A DNA stretch of 64,000 bases from Pantoea sp. Ap-967 (GCF_011752565.1 NZ_VWXK01000009.1:124001-188000); one strand, 5' to 3'; shown: positions 34,425-43,793, counted from the first letter of the stretch. Notes: generated by a model from the sequence alone, not told the origin. Numbers and translations: made by a program.

Positions 34425-35750
34425 TCAGTACTGCGCCTGCCCCGGCACCCAGGCAGTGCCGGCCAATGGCACCCGCGCCATGGCGGCGGCTTCCACGGTC
34501 AACGCCACCAGGTCCTCGGGATCAAGGTTGTGCAAGTGCGACTTGCCGCAGGCGCGGGCCATGGTCTGCGCCTCCAGCACCAGCACCCGCAGGTAATTGG
34601 CCAACCGCCGACCGGCCTCCTCTGGGTTCAGGCGCTTGGCCAGCTCCGGATCCTGGGTGGTGATGCCGGCCGGGTCACGGCCGTTCTGCCAGTCATCGTA
34701 GAAACCGGCGGCCGAGCCGATCTTCTTCAGCTCGCTGTCCAACCGTGGGTGGTTGTCACCCAGGGCGATCAGCGCTGCCGTACCGATGGCCACCGCATCG
34801 GCGCCCAGGGCCATGGCCTTGGCCACGTCGGCACCGTTGCGGATACCACCGGAAACGATCAGCTGCACCTTGCGGTGCATGCCCATCTCCTGCAGCGCCT
34901 GCACGGCCTGCGGGATGGCGGGTAGAATCGGGATGCCCACGTGCTCGATGAACACTTCCTGGGTAGCGGCGGTGCCGCCCTGCATGCCGTCAAGCACCAC
35001 CACGTCGGCACCGGCCTTCACCGCCAGCTTGACGTCGTAGTACGGCCGGCTGGCGCCGATCTTCACGTAGATGGGTTTTTCCCAGTCGGTGATCTCGCGA
35101 ATCTCGGCAATCTTGATCGCCAAATCATCCGGGCCGGTCCAGTCCGGGTGGCGGCAGGCGCTGCGCTGGTCAACGCCGATGGGCAAGGTGCGCATGCCGG
35201 CCACGCGCTCGGTCACCTTCATGCCCAGCAGCATGCCACCGCCGCCCGGCTTGGCGCCCTGGCCCAGCACGATCTCGATGGCGTCGGCCTTGCGCAGGTC
35301 GTCGGGGTTCATGCCGTAGCGCGATGGCAGGTACTGGTACACCAGGTGCTGCGACTGGCCGCGCTCCTCGGGGGTCATGCCGCCGTCGCCGGTGGTGGTG
35401 CTGGTGCCGGCGATGGTTGCGCCACGGCCCAGGGCTTCCTTGGCGTTGGCCGACAGCGCGCCGAAGCTCATGCCGGCGATGGTCACCGGGATTTTCAGGT
35501 GGATCGGCTTCTTGGCAAAACGGTTGCCCAGCACCACGTCGGTGCCGCACTTCTCGCGGTAGCCTTCCAGCGGGTAGCGCGACACGCTGGCGCCCAGCAG
35601 CAGCAGGTCGTCGAAGTGTGGTACGCGGCGCTTGGTGCCGCCGCCGCGGATGTCGTAGATGCCGGTTTCCGCGGCACGCTGGATTTCCTGGATGGTCAGC
35701 CGATCGAAGGTGGCCGATTCACGCAGTACCGGGGGGAATTGTTCGCTCAT
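34425..35750 (-). CDS. glxD: FMN-binding glutamate synthase domain protein (GlxD/MgsC-type)
   Basis: 441 residues of the FMN domain of glutamate synthase. The region GMQGGTAATQEVFIEHVG and the downstream SGGIRNGADVAKAMALGADA phosphate-binding loop (about 300-320) are hallmarks. It lacks the large flanking domains, so it works with the separate glutaminase (GlxB) and GXGXG (GlxC) subunits encoded just upstream. Such triads form glutamate synthases or, in methylotrophs, N-methylglutamate synthase MgsABC. AGGAG lies before the ATG. The exact substrate here is not known. Confidence 0.85.
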   Translation of the reverse strand: MSEQFPPVLRESATFDRLTIQEIQRAAETGIYDIRGGGTKRRVPHFDDLLLLGASVSRYPLEGYREKCGTDVVLGNRFAKKPIHLKIPVTIAGMSFGALSANAKEALGRGATIAGTSTTTGDGGMTPEERGQSQHLVYQYLPSRYGMNPDDLRKADAIEIVLGQGAKPGGGGMLLGMKVTERVAGMRTLPIGVDQRSACRHPDWTGPDDLAIKIAEIREITDWEKPIYVKIGASRPYYDVKLAVKAGADVVVLDGMQGGTAATQEVFIEHVGIPILPAIPQAVQALQEMGMHRKVQLIVSGGIRNGADVAKAMALGADAVAIGTAALIALGDNHPRLDSELKKIGSAAGFYDDWQNGRDPAGITTQDPELAKRLNPEEAGRRLANYLRVLVLEAQTMARACGKSHLHNLDPEDLVALTVEAAAMARVPLAGTAWVPGQAQY

Positions 35751-35765
35751 GGGAATGCTCCTGGA

Positions 35766-36440
35766 TCAGTACGCGCTGGCGTTGTCGACTTTGAAGTTGT
35801 ACAGCTGGCGGGCCGAGCCGTAGCGTTTGAAATCGGCGGCCTTGTGCGCAAGGCCCGCCTGGTTCAGCAGTTCCTGCAACTCTTGCAGGTGCTCGGCGCG
35901 CATCTCTTTTTCGATGCAGTCCGAACCCAGCGACTGCACCGAGCCCTTGACGTAGATGCGCACCTCGTACAGCGAATCGCCCAGGGCATCGCCGGCATCG
36001 CCACACACCACCAGGCGCCCGGCCTGGCCCATGAAGCAGCTCATGTGGCCGATGCTGCCACCGACCACGATGTCCACGCCCTTCATCGAAATGCCACAGC
36101 GCGCGCCGGCGTCGCCCTCGATGACCAGCAGCCCGCCATGGGCGGTGGCACCGGCGGCCTGGGAGGCGCTGCCCTTGACCCGCACCAAGCCGGACATCAT
36201 GTTCTCGGCCACGCCCACGCCGACGTTGCCGTGCACGGTGACGCTGGCCTGCTGGTTCATGCCGGCGCAGTAGTAGCCCGCGTGGCCCTCGATATCCACC
36301 GACACCGCAGCGTTGATGCCCACGGCCAGGTTGTGCTTGCCATCGGGGTGGGTCACCCGCCATTCGCGGTCCTGCACCTCGCCGTGCAGGGTCTGGTTGA
36401 GCACGCGCACCGAGGCGCTGGAAAGGTCGATCGTCTTCAT
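35766..36440 (-). CDS. glxC: GXGXG-motif protein (GlxC/MgsB-type)
   Basis: 224 residues of the C-terminal beta-helix domain of glutamate synthase. Repeated turns such as GHAGYYCAGMNQ, GDAGARCGISMKG and VVGGSIGHMSCFMG show the GXGXG right-handed helix. The start at 36440 has GGAG seven bases upstream; a longer frame to 36860 is unsupported. It probably scaffolds the glutaminase and FMN subunits. It follows glxB by 26 bases in the same operon. Confidence 0.85.
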   Translation of the reverse strand: MKTIDLSSASVRVLNQTLHGEVQDREWRVTHPDGKHNLAVGINAAVSVDIEGHAGYYCAGMNQQASVTVHGNVGVGVAENMMSGLVRVKGSASQAAGATAHGGLLVIEGDAGARCGISMKGVDIVVGGSIGHMSCFMGQAGRLVVCGDAGDALGDSLYEVRIYVKGSVQSLGSDCIEKEMRAEHLQELQELLNQAGLAHKAADFKRYGSARQLYNFKVDNASAY

Positions 36441-36466
36441 GAATGTCTCCAGTGGTTCGGTGGGGG

Positions 36467-37372
36467 TCAGGCGCTTTCGCGTTCCCAAACGTACAAAGTG
36501 GCGGGCGCCGGTTCCCAGACCTTGGCGTTCTCGATGCCCGGCAGGCTGGCCAGGGCCTGGTACTCCGATGCCATGGCCACGTAGTCGTCGGTTTCGGCCA
36601 GCACCGCTGGCTTGCAGGCGATCGGGTCGCGGATCACGGCAAAGCCGTTGCGGGTGCCGATGGCGAAGGTGAAGAAGCCGTCCAGGTCTTCCAGTGCGCC
36701 GTCCAGGGCCTGGGCCAGGGTGTCGCCCTGCTGCAGGCGCCACGTCAGGTAGCCGGCGGCCACCTCGGTGTCGTTGTCGGTTTCGAAGGCGATGCCTTCG
36801 CGCTTGAGTGCCTGGCGCAGGCGGAAGTGGTTGGAGAGCGAGCCGTTGTGCACCAGGCACAGGTCGGCGCCGGTGGAAAACGGGTGGCTGCCTTCCAGGG
36901 TCACCGCGCTTTCGGTGGCCATGCGGGTGTGGCCGATGATGTGGCTGCCCTTCATGCCGGCCAGGCCGAAGCGGCTGGAGATTTCTGCCGGCAGGCCCAT
37001 GCCCTTGAGGATTTCGATGCTCTGCCCGGCACTCATGATGCGCACCTCGGGGGCCAGCTCGGCCAACGCGGCGCGGGCGCTGGCTTCATCGGTGTGCACC
37101 TTGAGCACCGCGGCACTGGCATTCTGGAACCAGTCGAGCGAGCAACCCAGGCGCCCTTCCAACTGGCCCATCAGCGCCGCCCAAGGGTAATGGATGTCCG
37201 CCACCTGCAGGGTCAGCTTGACCCAGCCATCGGCCACCTCGTCGCCATAGATGGCAAAGCCTGCGCTGTCCGGGCCACGGTCGGTCATGGCTTGCAGCAT
37301 GGGTTCAAAGAGCTTGCCGAGCTGGGCTTCCAGCGCTGGCTTTTTCAGGTACAAACCTACGATTCCACACAT
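36467..37372 (-). CDS. glxB: Class-II glutamine amidotransferase (GlxB/MgsA-type)
   Basis: 301 residues beginning MCGIVGLYLKKP. The N-terminal Cys2 (first after Met removal) is the catalytic nucleophile of class-II glutaminases. The family's MTDRGPDSAGFAIY and HTRMATESAVTLEGSHPF segments are present. It should release ammonia from glutamine for transfer by the GlxC/GlxD subunits. AAGGAG is before the ATG. It is the second gene of the operon, downstream of glnT. Confidence 0.88.
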   Translation of the reverse strand: MCGIVGLYLKKPALEAQLGKLFEPMLQAMTDRGPDSAGFAIYGDEVADGWVKLTLQVADIHYPWAALMGQLEGRLGCSLDWFQNASAAVLKVHTDEASARAALAELAPEVRIMSAGQSIEILKGMGLPAEISSRFGLAGMKGSHIIGHTRMATESAVTLEGSHPFSTGADLCLVHNGSLSNHFRLRQALKREGIAFETDNDTEVAAGYLTWRLQQGDTLAQALDGALEDLDGFFTFAIGTRNGFAVIRDPIACKPAVLAETDDYVAMASEYQALASLPGIENAKVWEPAPATLYVWERESA

Positions 37373-37438
37373 GGTGATGCTCCTTACTAGGCAGTGGACG
37401 ACCGCTTTCGGGTTGGCCGCCCAGGGGATTGGGGGCGG

Positions 37439-38773
37439 TCAGAAGAATTCGGTGTAGCGCTGGATTTCCCAGTCGGAGACATGGCGGCAATACTCCACCC
37501 ACTCCATGCGCTTGAGCTTGATGAACTCATCGACGATCTCGGCGCCCAGCACCTCGCGAAACAGCGGGTCGGCGTCCAGGGCGTCGGCGGCTTCCTTTAG
37601 CGACTGCGGGAGGGTCTTGATGCCGCGCGCGGCGATCTCCTCCAGGCTCAGGTTGTAGAGGTTTTCGTTGCACATCTGGCCCGGTTCCAGCTGGCGGTCG
37701 ATGCCGTCGAGGCCGGCAGCGATGATCGCGGCGGTGACCAGGTACGGGTTGCAGCCGGCATCGGGCAGGCGGAACTCCAGGCGCCCGTAGGGAATACGCA
37801 CCATCGCCGAGCGGTTGTTGGCGCCGTAGGCGACGAAGGCCGGGGCCCAGGTGGCGCCGGACAGCGAGCGGCCCACGACAAGGCGCTTGTACGAGTTGAC
37901 CGTGGGCGCGGCGAAGGCGCACAGGGCCGGGCCATGGGCCAGGAGGCCGGCGGCAAAGTAGTAGGCCAGCTTGGACAGGCCCATGCCGCTGCTGTCGGCA
38001 GGGTCGTGGAACAGGTTCTTGTTGGTCGAGCTTGCCAGCGACAGGTGGAAGTGCATGCCGTTGCCGGCGCGCTTGGGGTCGGGCTTGGGCATGAACGAGC
38101 AGATCATGCCCAGGTCGTTGGCGATCTCCCCTGCCGCCATGCGGAAGAAGGTGAAGCGGTCGGCCGATTCCATGGCGTCGCTGTAGGTGTAGTTGATCTC
38201 GAACTGGCCATTGGCGTCTTCGTGGTCGATCTGGTAGATGTCGAAGCCGACCGGCTGCAGGGCCTCGGTGAGGCGTTCGAGGAACAGCCGCGAGCGCGAC
38301 AGGCCCTTGTAGTCGTAGCAGGGCTTGTCGAGGTTGTCGGAGGCGTCCACCAGCTGCAGCTTGCCCTCTTCATCGCGGCGGAACAGGCTGAACTCGGGTT
38401 CAAGGCCGGTGTTCAGGGTCCAGCCCTTGTCGGCCAGGCGCTGCACCTGCTGTTGCAGCACATAGCGGCTGTCGTAAGGCCAGGGTTGGCCGTTGACATG
38501 GCCGACACACACCACCCGGCCATAGCCTGGCTGCCACGGCACCGGAATCAGCGTGGACAGATCGCCGCGGGCCATGAAGTCCGGACCATGGGGTTCCATG
38601 CCCATGCCGCAGATGGCGAACCCGGCAAAACCGGCGCCCTCCTCTGCCACCATCTTCAGGCCCGATACCGGCACCGACTTGGTCTTCGCCGAACCGTGGA
38701 TATCGACGAACTGTGCCAGCACATACTTGATACCGTGCTGGTCGAGGGTGCGCTGGGTTTCTGCTGGCAACAT
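37439..38773 (-). CDS. glnT: Glutamine synthetase-type ligase GlnT (or gamma-glutamylmethylamide synthetase)
   Basis: 444 residues, a glutamine synthetase fold of the short GlnT type (TIGR03105). [24 protein letters not shown] and the [13 protein letters not shown] segment carry metal and glutamate contacts. It joins glutamate with ammonia or, in gmaS-type enzymes, with methylamine. The start at 38773 is supported by AGGAGTG upstream. A sigma-54 promoter lies 65 bases ahead. It heads the operon glnT-glxB-glxC-glxD-amt. Confidence 0.82.
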   Translation of the reverse strand: MLPAETQRTLDQHGIKYVLAQFVDIHGSAKTKSVPVSGLKMVAEEGAGFAGFAICGMGMEPHGPDFMARGDLSTLIPVPWQPGYGRVVCVGHVNGQPWPYDSRYVLQQQVQRLADKGWTLNTGLEPEFSLFRRDEEGKLQLVDASDNLDKPCYDYKGLSRSRLFLERLTEALQPVGFDIYQIDHEDANGQFEINYTYSDAMESADRFTFFRMAAGEIANDLGMICSFMPKPDPKRAGNGMHFHLSLASSTNKNLFHDPADSSGMGLSKLAYYFAAGLLAHGPALCAFAAPTVNSYKRLVVGRSLSGATWAPAFVAYGANNRSAMVRIPYGRLEFRLPDAGCNPYLVTAAIIAAGLDGIDRQLEPGQMCNENLYNLSLEEIAARGIKTLPQSLKEAADALDADPLFREVLGAEIVDEFIKLKRMEWVEYCRHVSDWEIQRYTEFF

Positions 38774-38812
38774 GGGTTGATCACTCCTGGGTGACGGGCT
38801 TTGATTCCGCAA

Positions 38813-38828
38813 GGGAAACTTACTTTCC
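38813..38828. promoter_or_regulatory. Candidate XRE-cupin operator 1, over the glnT start site
   Basis: GGGAAACTTACTTTCC is an inverted repeat (GGAAA-N5-TTTCC). It overlaps the predicted start of transcription of glnT (about 38826). The same pattern occurs at 39005. Confidence 0.45.
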
Positions 38829-38837
38829 TCACAGGAA

Positions 38838-38853
38838 TGCAATGCGCTTGCCA
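38838..38853 (-). promoter_or_regulatory. Sigma-54 promoter of the glnT operon
   Basis: Read leftward, TGGCAAGCGCATTGCA matches the -24/-12 consensus with the required 10 bases between GG and GC. Transcription would start near 38826, 53 bases before the glnT ATG. It predicts RpoN and NtrC control by nitrogen limitation. Confidence 0.7.
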
Positions 38854-38877
38854 ACTCTGTTGCTTGTGTTAGCTGGT

Positions 38878-38962
38878 GCGGCCCCTTCGCGGGGCAAGCC
38901 CGCTCCTACAACAGACGCGCATCCCTTTGTAGGAGCGGGCTTGCCCCGCGAAGAGGCCGGTG
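38878..38962. repeat. REP pair, class A
   Basis: Two inverted class-A units (GCCCCTTCGCGGGGCAAGCC and CGGGCTTGCCCCGCG) in the glnT/XRE region. Confidence 0.85.
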
Positions 38963-39004
38963 CAGGCAACGCAAAACTCAGGCAGGTTTTTCAGCTGTAT
39001 TTAT

Positions 39005-39020
39005 GGGAAACTTGTTTTCA
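39005..39020. promoter_or_regulatory. Candidate XRE-cupin operator 2
   Basis: GGGAAACTTGTTTTCA shares GGGAAACTT and TTTC with the site at 38813. A weaker relative (GCGAAAACTTTATTCT) follows near 39070. Together they suggest autoregulation. Confidence 0.4.
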
Positions 39021-39055
39021 CCCGAAGAAAACGACGGCCAACGCAGCCGCCCCTC

Positions 39056-39070
39056 GCACTTTCACAGTGC
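39056..39070. promoter_or_regulatory. NtrC-like enhancer site
   Basis: GCACTTTCACAGTGC is an exact GCAC-N7-GTGC dyad, the core of the NtrC site. It lies about 200 bases upstream of the leftward sigma-54 promoter, a workable enhancer distance. It also lies in the promoter region of the XRE gene. Confidence 0.45.
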
Positions 39071-39110
39071 GAAAACTTTATTCTTGAACTGAAACCGTGC
39101 AGGACACTCG

Positions 39111-39704
39111 ATGCCACCGGAAACCGAACCGCGCCTTCGCCTGGAGCAGTACCTGGGCCTGCAGATCAAGCGCCAGCGCCAAGCCCAGTCCCTCAAGCTC
39201 GCCGACGTGGCGCGCATCGCCGGCATCAGCCAAGGCATGCTGAGCAAGATCGAAAATGCCCAGGTGTCCACCAGCCTCGACACCCTCAGCCGCCTGTGCG
39301 ACGTGCTGGGCATGCCCATGGCCAAGCTGTTCAGCCAATACGACCAACCCGATGGCAACGCGCTGCTGGTCAAGGCCGGCGAAGGGCTGGAGGTGGTGCG
39401 CCGGGGCACCGAGAAGGGCCACACCTACCATTTGCTCAATCACGCCAGGGGGCCGAAGAAGCATTTCGAGGCGTACATGGTGAGCATGGACGATGCCAGC
39501 GAGGAGTTCCCGACCTTCGCCCACCCCGGCACCGAGTTCCTTCATTTGCTGGAGGGTGAACTGGTGTACCGCCACGGCAACCAGCTCTACCACATGCATT
39601 CCGGCGACAGCCTGACCTTCGACGGCGACACCCCCCACGGCCCTGAGCAGCTGGTGCAGGTGCCCATCCGCTTGCTGTCGATCATGAACTACGGCGAGGA
39701 ATAA
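39111..39704 (+). CDS. XRE-family regulator with C-terminal cupin domain
   Basis: 197 residues. Residues 10-70 are a helix-turn-helix (LKLADVARIAGISQGMLSKIEN, then VSTSLDTLSRLCDVLGM). Residues 110-190 form a cupin (HPGTEFLHLLEGELVYRHG, HSGDSLTFDGDTPHGPEQ). The fusion is typical of regulators of nitrogen-compound metabolism such as PuuR-type proteins. It is divergent from the glnT operon and the likely owner of the GGGAAACTT-type sites. The cupin would bind the effector. Confidence 0.88.
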   Translation: MPPETEPRLRLEQYLGLQIKRQRQAQSLKLADVARIAGISQGMLSKIENAQVSTSLDTLSRLCDVLGMPMAKLFSQYDQPDGNALLVKAGEGLEVVRRGTEKGHTYHLLNHARGPKKHFEAYMVSMDDASEEFPTFAHPGTEFLHLLEGELVYRHGNQLYHMHSGDSLTFDGDTPHGPEQLVQVPIRLLSIMNYGEE

Positions 39705-39999
39705 GAAGGCGCTACAAGGCAATAAGCAATGTCGCGATCAGACAAGCACATGTCGCCCGCAATCGCCTTCCAAACCGTGTCTACAAAAATAATACACACA
39801 TCGACCAGCCCCGCGCCGTGGGCTGGTGGACGTGGTATCCGCGAGTAAAACAGCCTCGCTTCACAATTCCAACGCTGTGGCGCCTTTTTGCACCGGGCAG
39901 TTCGTCCGGGCTCATAACGATAAAACTCCCAGCATTAAAGACCCGCGTCGCGCCGATCGGGAGTGTTTGCGCGCGCCACATTGTGAAGACTTGACTGCC

Positions 40000-40929
40000 A
40001 TGATCGCGACTTCAATCCCCGTAGCCGGTGCTGCCACCGGCCACCGTAATGCCCTGTTCGTTGCCCATATCGCCGCCGTGCTGTTTGGGCTTACCGGTAT
40101 CCTCGGCCACCTGATCGAGGCCGATGCCAGCATCATCACCTTCGGCCGCGCCACCTTCGCCTTCATCGCCCTGGGCTTCGTCGCCGGGCTCAAGGGCACC
40201 CGCCTGCTCGACGCGCTGACCCTGCGCAACCTGCCCGTGCTGGGCCTGACCGGTGCATTGCTGGCGACCCACTGGGTGACCTTCTTCATTGCCGTCAAAG
40301 TAGGCGGCGTGGCGGTAGCAACCCTGGGCTTCGCCAGCTTCCCGGCCTTTATCGCGATGATCGAACGCGGCGTGTTCGGCCAGCGCATCGGCGCCGTGCA
40401 GGGCCTGCTGCTGCTGATGGTCACCGCCGGCCTGGTGCTGGTGGTGCCGACCTTCGACCTGCTCGACAAGGGCACCGTCGGCCTGCTCTGGGGCCTGGGT
40501 TCGGGCCTGGCATTCGCCCTGCTGACCGTGGCCAACCGCCGCAATGCCTCGAACATGAACGCCATGCAGGTGGCCTTCTGGCAGAACGTGGTGGTGGCTG
40601 CACTGGTGGCACCGTTTGCCTTCACCCACCTGGGCAACACCAGCCTGGGCGGTAGCGACTGGGTCAACCTGGCGCTGCTGGGGGTGTTCTGCACCGGGCT
40701 GTCGCAGTTCCTGTTCGTCAAGAGCCTGGAAGGCCTGGAAGCGCGCACCGCGGGCATGATCATCGCCCTGGAGCCGGTGTACGCGATCATCGGCGCATGG
40801 TGGTTGTTCGGTGACCAACCCAGCCTGCGCATGGCCGCCGGTGCGGCGCTGATCGTGCTGGCGACCCTCCTCGCCGCCGCGCGCAAGGCCCCGGCCGAAC
40901 AAGGGGATGCCAGCCGCTGCGCGCATTGA
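40000..40929 (+). CDS. DMT-superfamily (EamA) transporter
   Basis: 309 residues, ten membrane helices in two EamA halves: the first around HIAAVLFGLTGILGHLIEADA, the second beginning near GLLWGLGSGLAFALL. The ATG at 40000 is chosen because the longer frame upstream has no membrane-type N-terminus. It likely exports amino acids or metabolites. The 295 bases before it hold no gene; CTTCACAAT at 39859 and ATTGTGAAG at 39980 form a distant inverted pair of doubtful meaning. Confidence 0.8.
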   Translation: MIATSIPVAGAATGHRNALFVAHIAAVLFGLTGILGHLIEADASIITFGRATFAFIALGFVAGLKGTRLLDALTLRNLPVLGLTGALLATHWVTFFIAVKVGGVAVATLGFASFPAFIAMIERGVFGQRIGAVQGLLLLMVTAGLVLVVPTFDLLDKGTVGLLWGLGSGLAFALLTVANRRNASNMNAMQVAFWQNVVVAALVAPFAFTHLGNTSLGGSDWVNLALLGVFCTGLSQFLFVKSLEGLEARTAGMIIALEPVYAIIGAWWLFGDQPSLRMAAGAALIVLATLLAAARKAPAEQGDASRCAH

Positions 40930-40950
40930 CCGTCGCGCAAGGAACATTGC

Positions 40951-41054
40951 CTGTAGGAGCGGGCTTGCCCCGCGAACACCGGCGCAGCCGGTGCCATGCA
41001 CCGCGGTGCTGGCTTCGCGGGTCAAGTCGGGTCGCCGCACCGCCGCTCCTACAA
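40951..41054. repeat. REP pair, class A, degenerate right arm
   Basis: GTAGGAGCGGGCTTGCCCCG at 40953 faces a divergent partner ending CGCTCCTAC at 41052, with GGCGCAGCCGGTGCC between. Confidence 0.75.
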
Positions 41055-41103
41055 GGAATCGCGCCTGCTTTTAGCTCCCATGAAGGCCCTGCCAAGCCAG
41101 CGT

Positions 41104-41808
41104 TCAACTGCCCTCCGGCAACAAACTGCGGTCAAACATGAACACCCGCCCCCCCTGCGGCGTGTACTGATACAACTGCTGTGGCCGGCCCAGCCTGGGC
41201 TGGTTCTTCTCCCCGGTGTCCCGCACCCACCCCAACTCACGCAGGCGCTCCAGGCGCTTGCGCAGTGAGGTGCCGTTGACCGCTTGCCCCAGGCACGCCT
41301 GCACCGCGCCCAGCGCATCGAGCACCGTGAATTTCGGCGCCAGCAGGCACAGCGGCAAGCTGCTGTACACCGTCTTGGCCGCCAGCCGCTCGCGGGCGCG
41401 CTCCACCAGCAGGTTATGGTCGAACGGCAGCAGCACCTTGCGCTCAACCACGCTGTCCAACTCGAAAAACGCCAACTGCTCGCCTTCAACCTGCTGCTGC
41501 GGATCGAGCAAGGCCAGGTAGCAGGTGCTCAACGACCAGCCGCGGGGGTCGCGAAACGCATTGCCTTCAGTGCCCACCTGCTCCAGGTGGCGCGGCAGCA
41601 CCTGGGCCTTCTCGCGCAACGCGCGCTCAGCGGCGGCTTCCAGGCTGGTGTCCGGGGTGCGGCCATTGACGATCACGCCAGGCAAGGCCCACTGGCCGGC
41701 ATGGGGCTCGCGCTCACGTCGGTGCAACAACACTTGCAGATGCTGGGCATCGGGGGCCAGGCGCAGGGCAACGATATCGACACTGGCCAAGACTTCGGCT
41801 GTACTCAC
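41104..41808 (-). CDS. nrtR: NrtR, Nudix-type repressor of NAD metabolism
   Basis: 234 residues; GTG start at 41808 with AGGAG seven bases upstream. The N-terminal 140 residues are a Nudix-like fold whose catalytic box is degenerate (ALREKAQ in place of REVxEExG), so it probably binds ADP-ribose rather than cutting it. The C-terminal 85 residues form a winged helix (GTSLRKRLERLRELGWVRDTG). NrtR proteins repress NAD salvage genes, and here pncA-pncB lie directly divergent, which supports the name. Confidence 0.85.
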   Translation of the reverse strand: MSTAEVLASVDIVALRLAPDAQHLQVLLHRREREPHAGQWALPGVIVNGRTPDTSLEAAAERALREKAQVLPRHLEQVGTEGNAFRDPRGWSLSTCYLALLDPQQQVEGEQLAFFELDSVVERKVLLPFDHNLLVERARERLAAKTVYSSLPLCLLAPKFTVLDALGAVQACLGQAVNGTSLRKRLERLRELGWVRDTGEKNQPRLGRPQQLYQYTPQGGRVFMFDRSLLPEGS

Positions 41809-41889
41809 CAGGAGGCTCCTTCTTCACTGCCGCCATAATCCACCAGCGCATCTAAGTAAGGCAAGAGAAAAGCTTTTAATGGCTTTCAC

Positions 41890-41920
41890 TTGACACACTT
41901 AATACACCAGATGAATTATA
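41890..41920 (+). promoter_or_regulatory. Putative pncA promoter
   Basis: A perfect -35 TTGACA (41890-41895) is followed by an AT-rich block (AATTATAT, 41914-41921) that could serve as the -10, although the spacing (18-20) is long. It is the likely target of NrtR. The direct repeats CACTTGA and CACTTAA nearby are possible half-sites. Confidence 0.4.
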
Positions 41921-41946
41921 TAGCCATTCCAGCGAGGAGACCTGCC

Positions 41947-42597
41947 ATGAAAATCGCCAGCTTCGATGTCGACGCGCAGAACGGCTTCACCCGCAACGCC
42001 CCTCAGGAGCTGCCGGTACCCGAGGGCGACGAGATCGCCCCAGACCTCAACGCCATGGCCCAGCGCGCCGACCTGCGCCTGGGCAGCAAGGACGCACACC
42101 CGGCCAATGCCGCCTGGGTGGTTGCCGAGCACGCGCAGATGCTGCAGCCACTGGCCTTGGCCAACGCCGACCTGACCTGGGTCAGCCACTGCGTTCCGGG
42201 TACGCCGGGTTTCCAATTGCTGCCCGGCCTGCCCGCGCCAATCGACTACGACTACTTCGTGTGGAAAGGCGTCGAGCCCGACCTTCACCCCTACGGCGCC
42301 TGCTACCACGACCTGGCCGAGCGCCGCTCCACCGGCGTCATCGAATTTCTCAAGGTGCAGCAGGTTGGCGCCGTGATCGTCGGCGGCCTGGCCCTGGACT
42401 ACTGCGTGAAAACCACGGCCCTGCAATTGCGCCGCGCCGGCTTCCCGGTGCTTTTGTACCTGCCCGCCTGCCGCGCCCTCACCCAGGCAGGCGCCATCGC
42501 GGCCTGCGGCCTGCTGGCCGCCGAGGGCGTGGTCCTCTGCGGCGACGAGGCCGCGCTCGACCACCAGTTGGCCCTGATAAAGGAAGGCCGCCCATGA
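41947..42597 (+). CDS. pncA: Nicotinamidase
   Basis: 216 residues of the isochorismatase-like hydrolase family. D9 (FDVDAQN), K107 (FVWKGVEPD) and C153 (ALDYCVKT) form the catalytic triad. D49 and H51 ([10 protein letters not shown]) with H81 are metal ligands typical of PncA. It hydrolyses nicotinamide to nicotinate (EC 3.5.1.19), the first step of salvage. GAGGAG lies before the ATG. It overlaps pncB by four bases and is divergent from nrtR. Confidence 0.88.
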   Translation: MKIASFDVDAQNGFTRNAPQELPVPEGDEIAPDLNAMAQRADLRLGSKDAHPANAAWVVAEHAQMLQPLALANADLTWVSHCVPGTPGFQLLPGLPAPIDYDYFVWKGVEPDLHPYGACYHDLAERRSTGVIEFLKVQQVGAVIVGGLALDYCVKTTALQLRRAGFPVLLYLPACRALTQAGAIAACGLLAAEGVVLCGDEAALDHQLALIKEGRP

Positions 42598-43793
42598 GCG
42601 ACAGCGTATTCGGCCCACGGATCATCCAGAACCTGCTGGACACCGACTTCTACAAGATCACCATGATGCAGGCGGTGCTGCACAACTACCCCAATGCCGA
42701 GGTGGAATGGGAGTTTCGCTGCCGCAACGGTGAAGACCTGTCGCCCTACCTTGCAGAAATCCGCTACCAGGTCGAGCAACTGGCCGAGGTGAGCGTGACC
42801 CACGACCAGCTGGCGTACCTGGAGAAAATCCCCTTCATCAAGCCGGACTTCATCCGTTTTCTCAGCCTGTTCCGCTTCAACCTGCGCTACGTGCAAATCG
42901 GCCTGGACGCCACCGGGCAACTGGCGATCCGCGTACGCGGCCCATGGCTGCATGTGATCCTCTACGAGATTCCGCTGCTGGCCATCATCAGTGAGGTTCG
43001 CAACCGCTACCGGTACCGTGACGTGGTCATCGAGCAAGTAGGCGAGCGCCTGTACCAGAAACTGGACTGGCTCAAGGCCCAAGCCAGCGCCGAGGAACTG
43101 GCCGGCTTGCAGCTCGCCGATTTCGGCACGCGCCGGCGCTTTTCCTACCGGGTGCAGGAAGAAGTGGTGCATATCCTCAAGCGTGACTTTCCGGGGCGTT
43201 TCGTGGGTACCAGCAACGTGCACCTGGCCCGTGAATACGACCTCAAGCCCATTGGCACCATGGCCCACGAGTGGTTCATGGCCCACCAGCAACTCGGCCC
43301 GCGCCTGGTCGACAGCCAGGCGGCGGCGCTTGAATGCTGGGTGCGCGAGTACCGTGGGTTGCTGGGCATTGCGCTGACCGACTGCATCACCATGGATGCG
43401 TTCCTGGGCGATTTCGACCTGTACTTCGCCAAGCTGTTCGATGGCCTGCGCCACGATTCCGGGGACCCACTGGCCTGGGCGGAAAAGGCCATCGCCCACT
43501 ACGAGCGGCTGGGCATCGACCCCAAGGGCAAGACACTGATCTTTTCCGACGGGTTGGACTTCGAAAAGGCACTGATGCTGTACCGGGCGCTGCACGCGCG
43601 AATCAATGTGAGCTTTGGCATCGGTACGCGCCTGACGTGCGACATTCCCGGGGTGGAACCGATGAACATCGTGATCAAGATGACCGAGTGCAATGGCGCG
43701 CCGGTGGCGAAGATCTCCGACAGCCCGGGGAAAACGCAGTGCCGGGATGAGAACTTCGTGGCCTACCTGAAGCATGTGTTCAGGTTGGTTTGA
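42594..43793 (+). CDS. pncB: Nicotinate phosphoribosyltransferase
   Basis: 399 residues. It converts nicotinate and PRPP to nicotinate mononucleotide (EC 6.3.4.21). [14 protein letters not shown] (residues 17-30), [13 protein letters not shown], the [30 protein letters not shown] block with the active histidines, and [22 protein letters not shown] are family signatures. It starts at the ATGA overlap with pncA, so the two are translated together and likely repressed by NrtR. Confidence 0.9.
   Translation: MSDSVFGPRIIQNLLDTDFYKITMMQAVLHNYPNAEVEWEFRCRNGEDLSPYLAEIRYQVEQLAEVSVTHDQLAYLEKIPFIKPDFIRFLSLFRFNLRYVQIGLDATGQLAIRVRGPWLHVILYEIPLLAIISEVRNRYRYRDVVIEQVGERLYQKLDWLKAQASAEELAGLQLADFGTRRRFSYRVQEEVVHILKRDFPGRFVGTSNVHLAREYDLKPIGTMAHEWFMAHQQLGPRLVDSQAAALECWVREYRGLLGIALTDCITMDAFLGDFDLYFAKLFDGLRHDSGDPLAWAEKAIAHYERLGIDPKGKTLIFSDGLDFEKALMLYRALHARINVSFGIGTRLTCDIPGVEPMNIVIKMTECNGAPVAKISDSPGKTQCRDENFVAYLKHVFRLV

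Larger units (their letters stand above)
38774..39110. other. Divergent control region of the glnT operon
   Basis: These 337 bases have no gene. They hold the XRE-type operators, a sigma-54 promoter toward glnT, a REP pair and an NtrC-like GCAC-N7-GTGC site before the XRE-cupin gene. Confidence 0.7.

Noticed and set aside
39859..39988. Inverted pair CTTCACAAT / ATTGTGAAG upstream of the DMT transporter
   Set aside because: Arms are only nine bases and 112 bases apart; such pairs occur by chance and nothing else supports a role.
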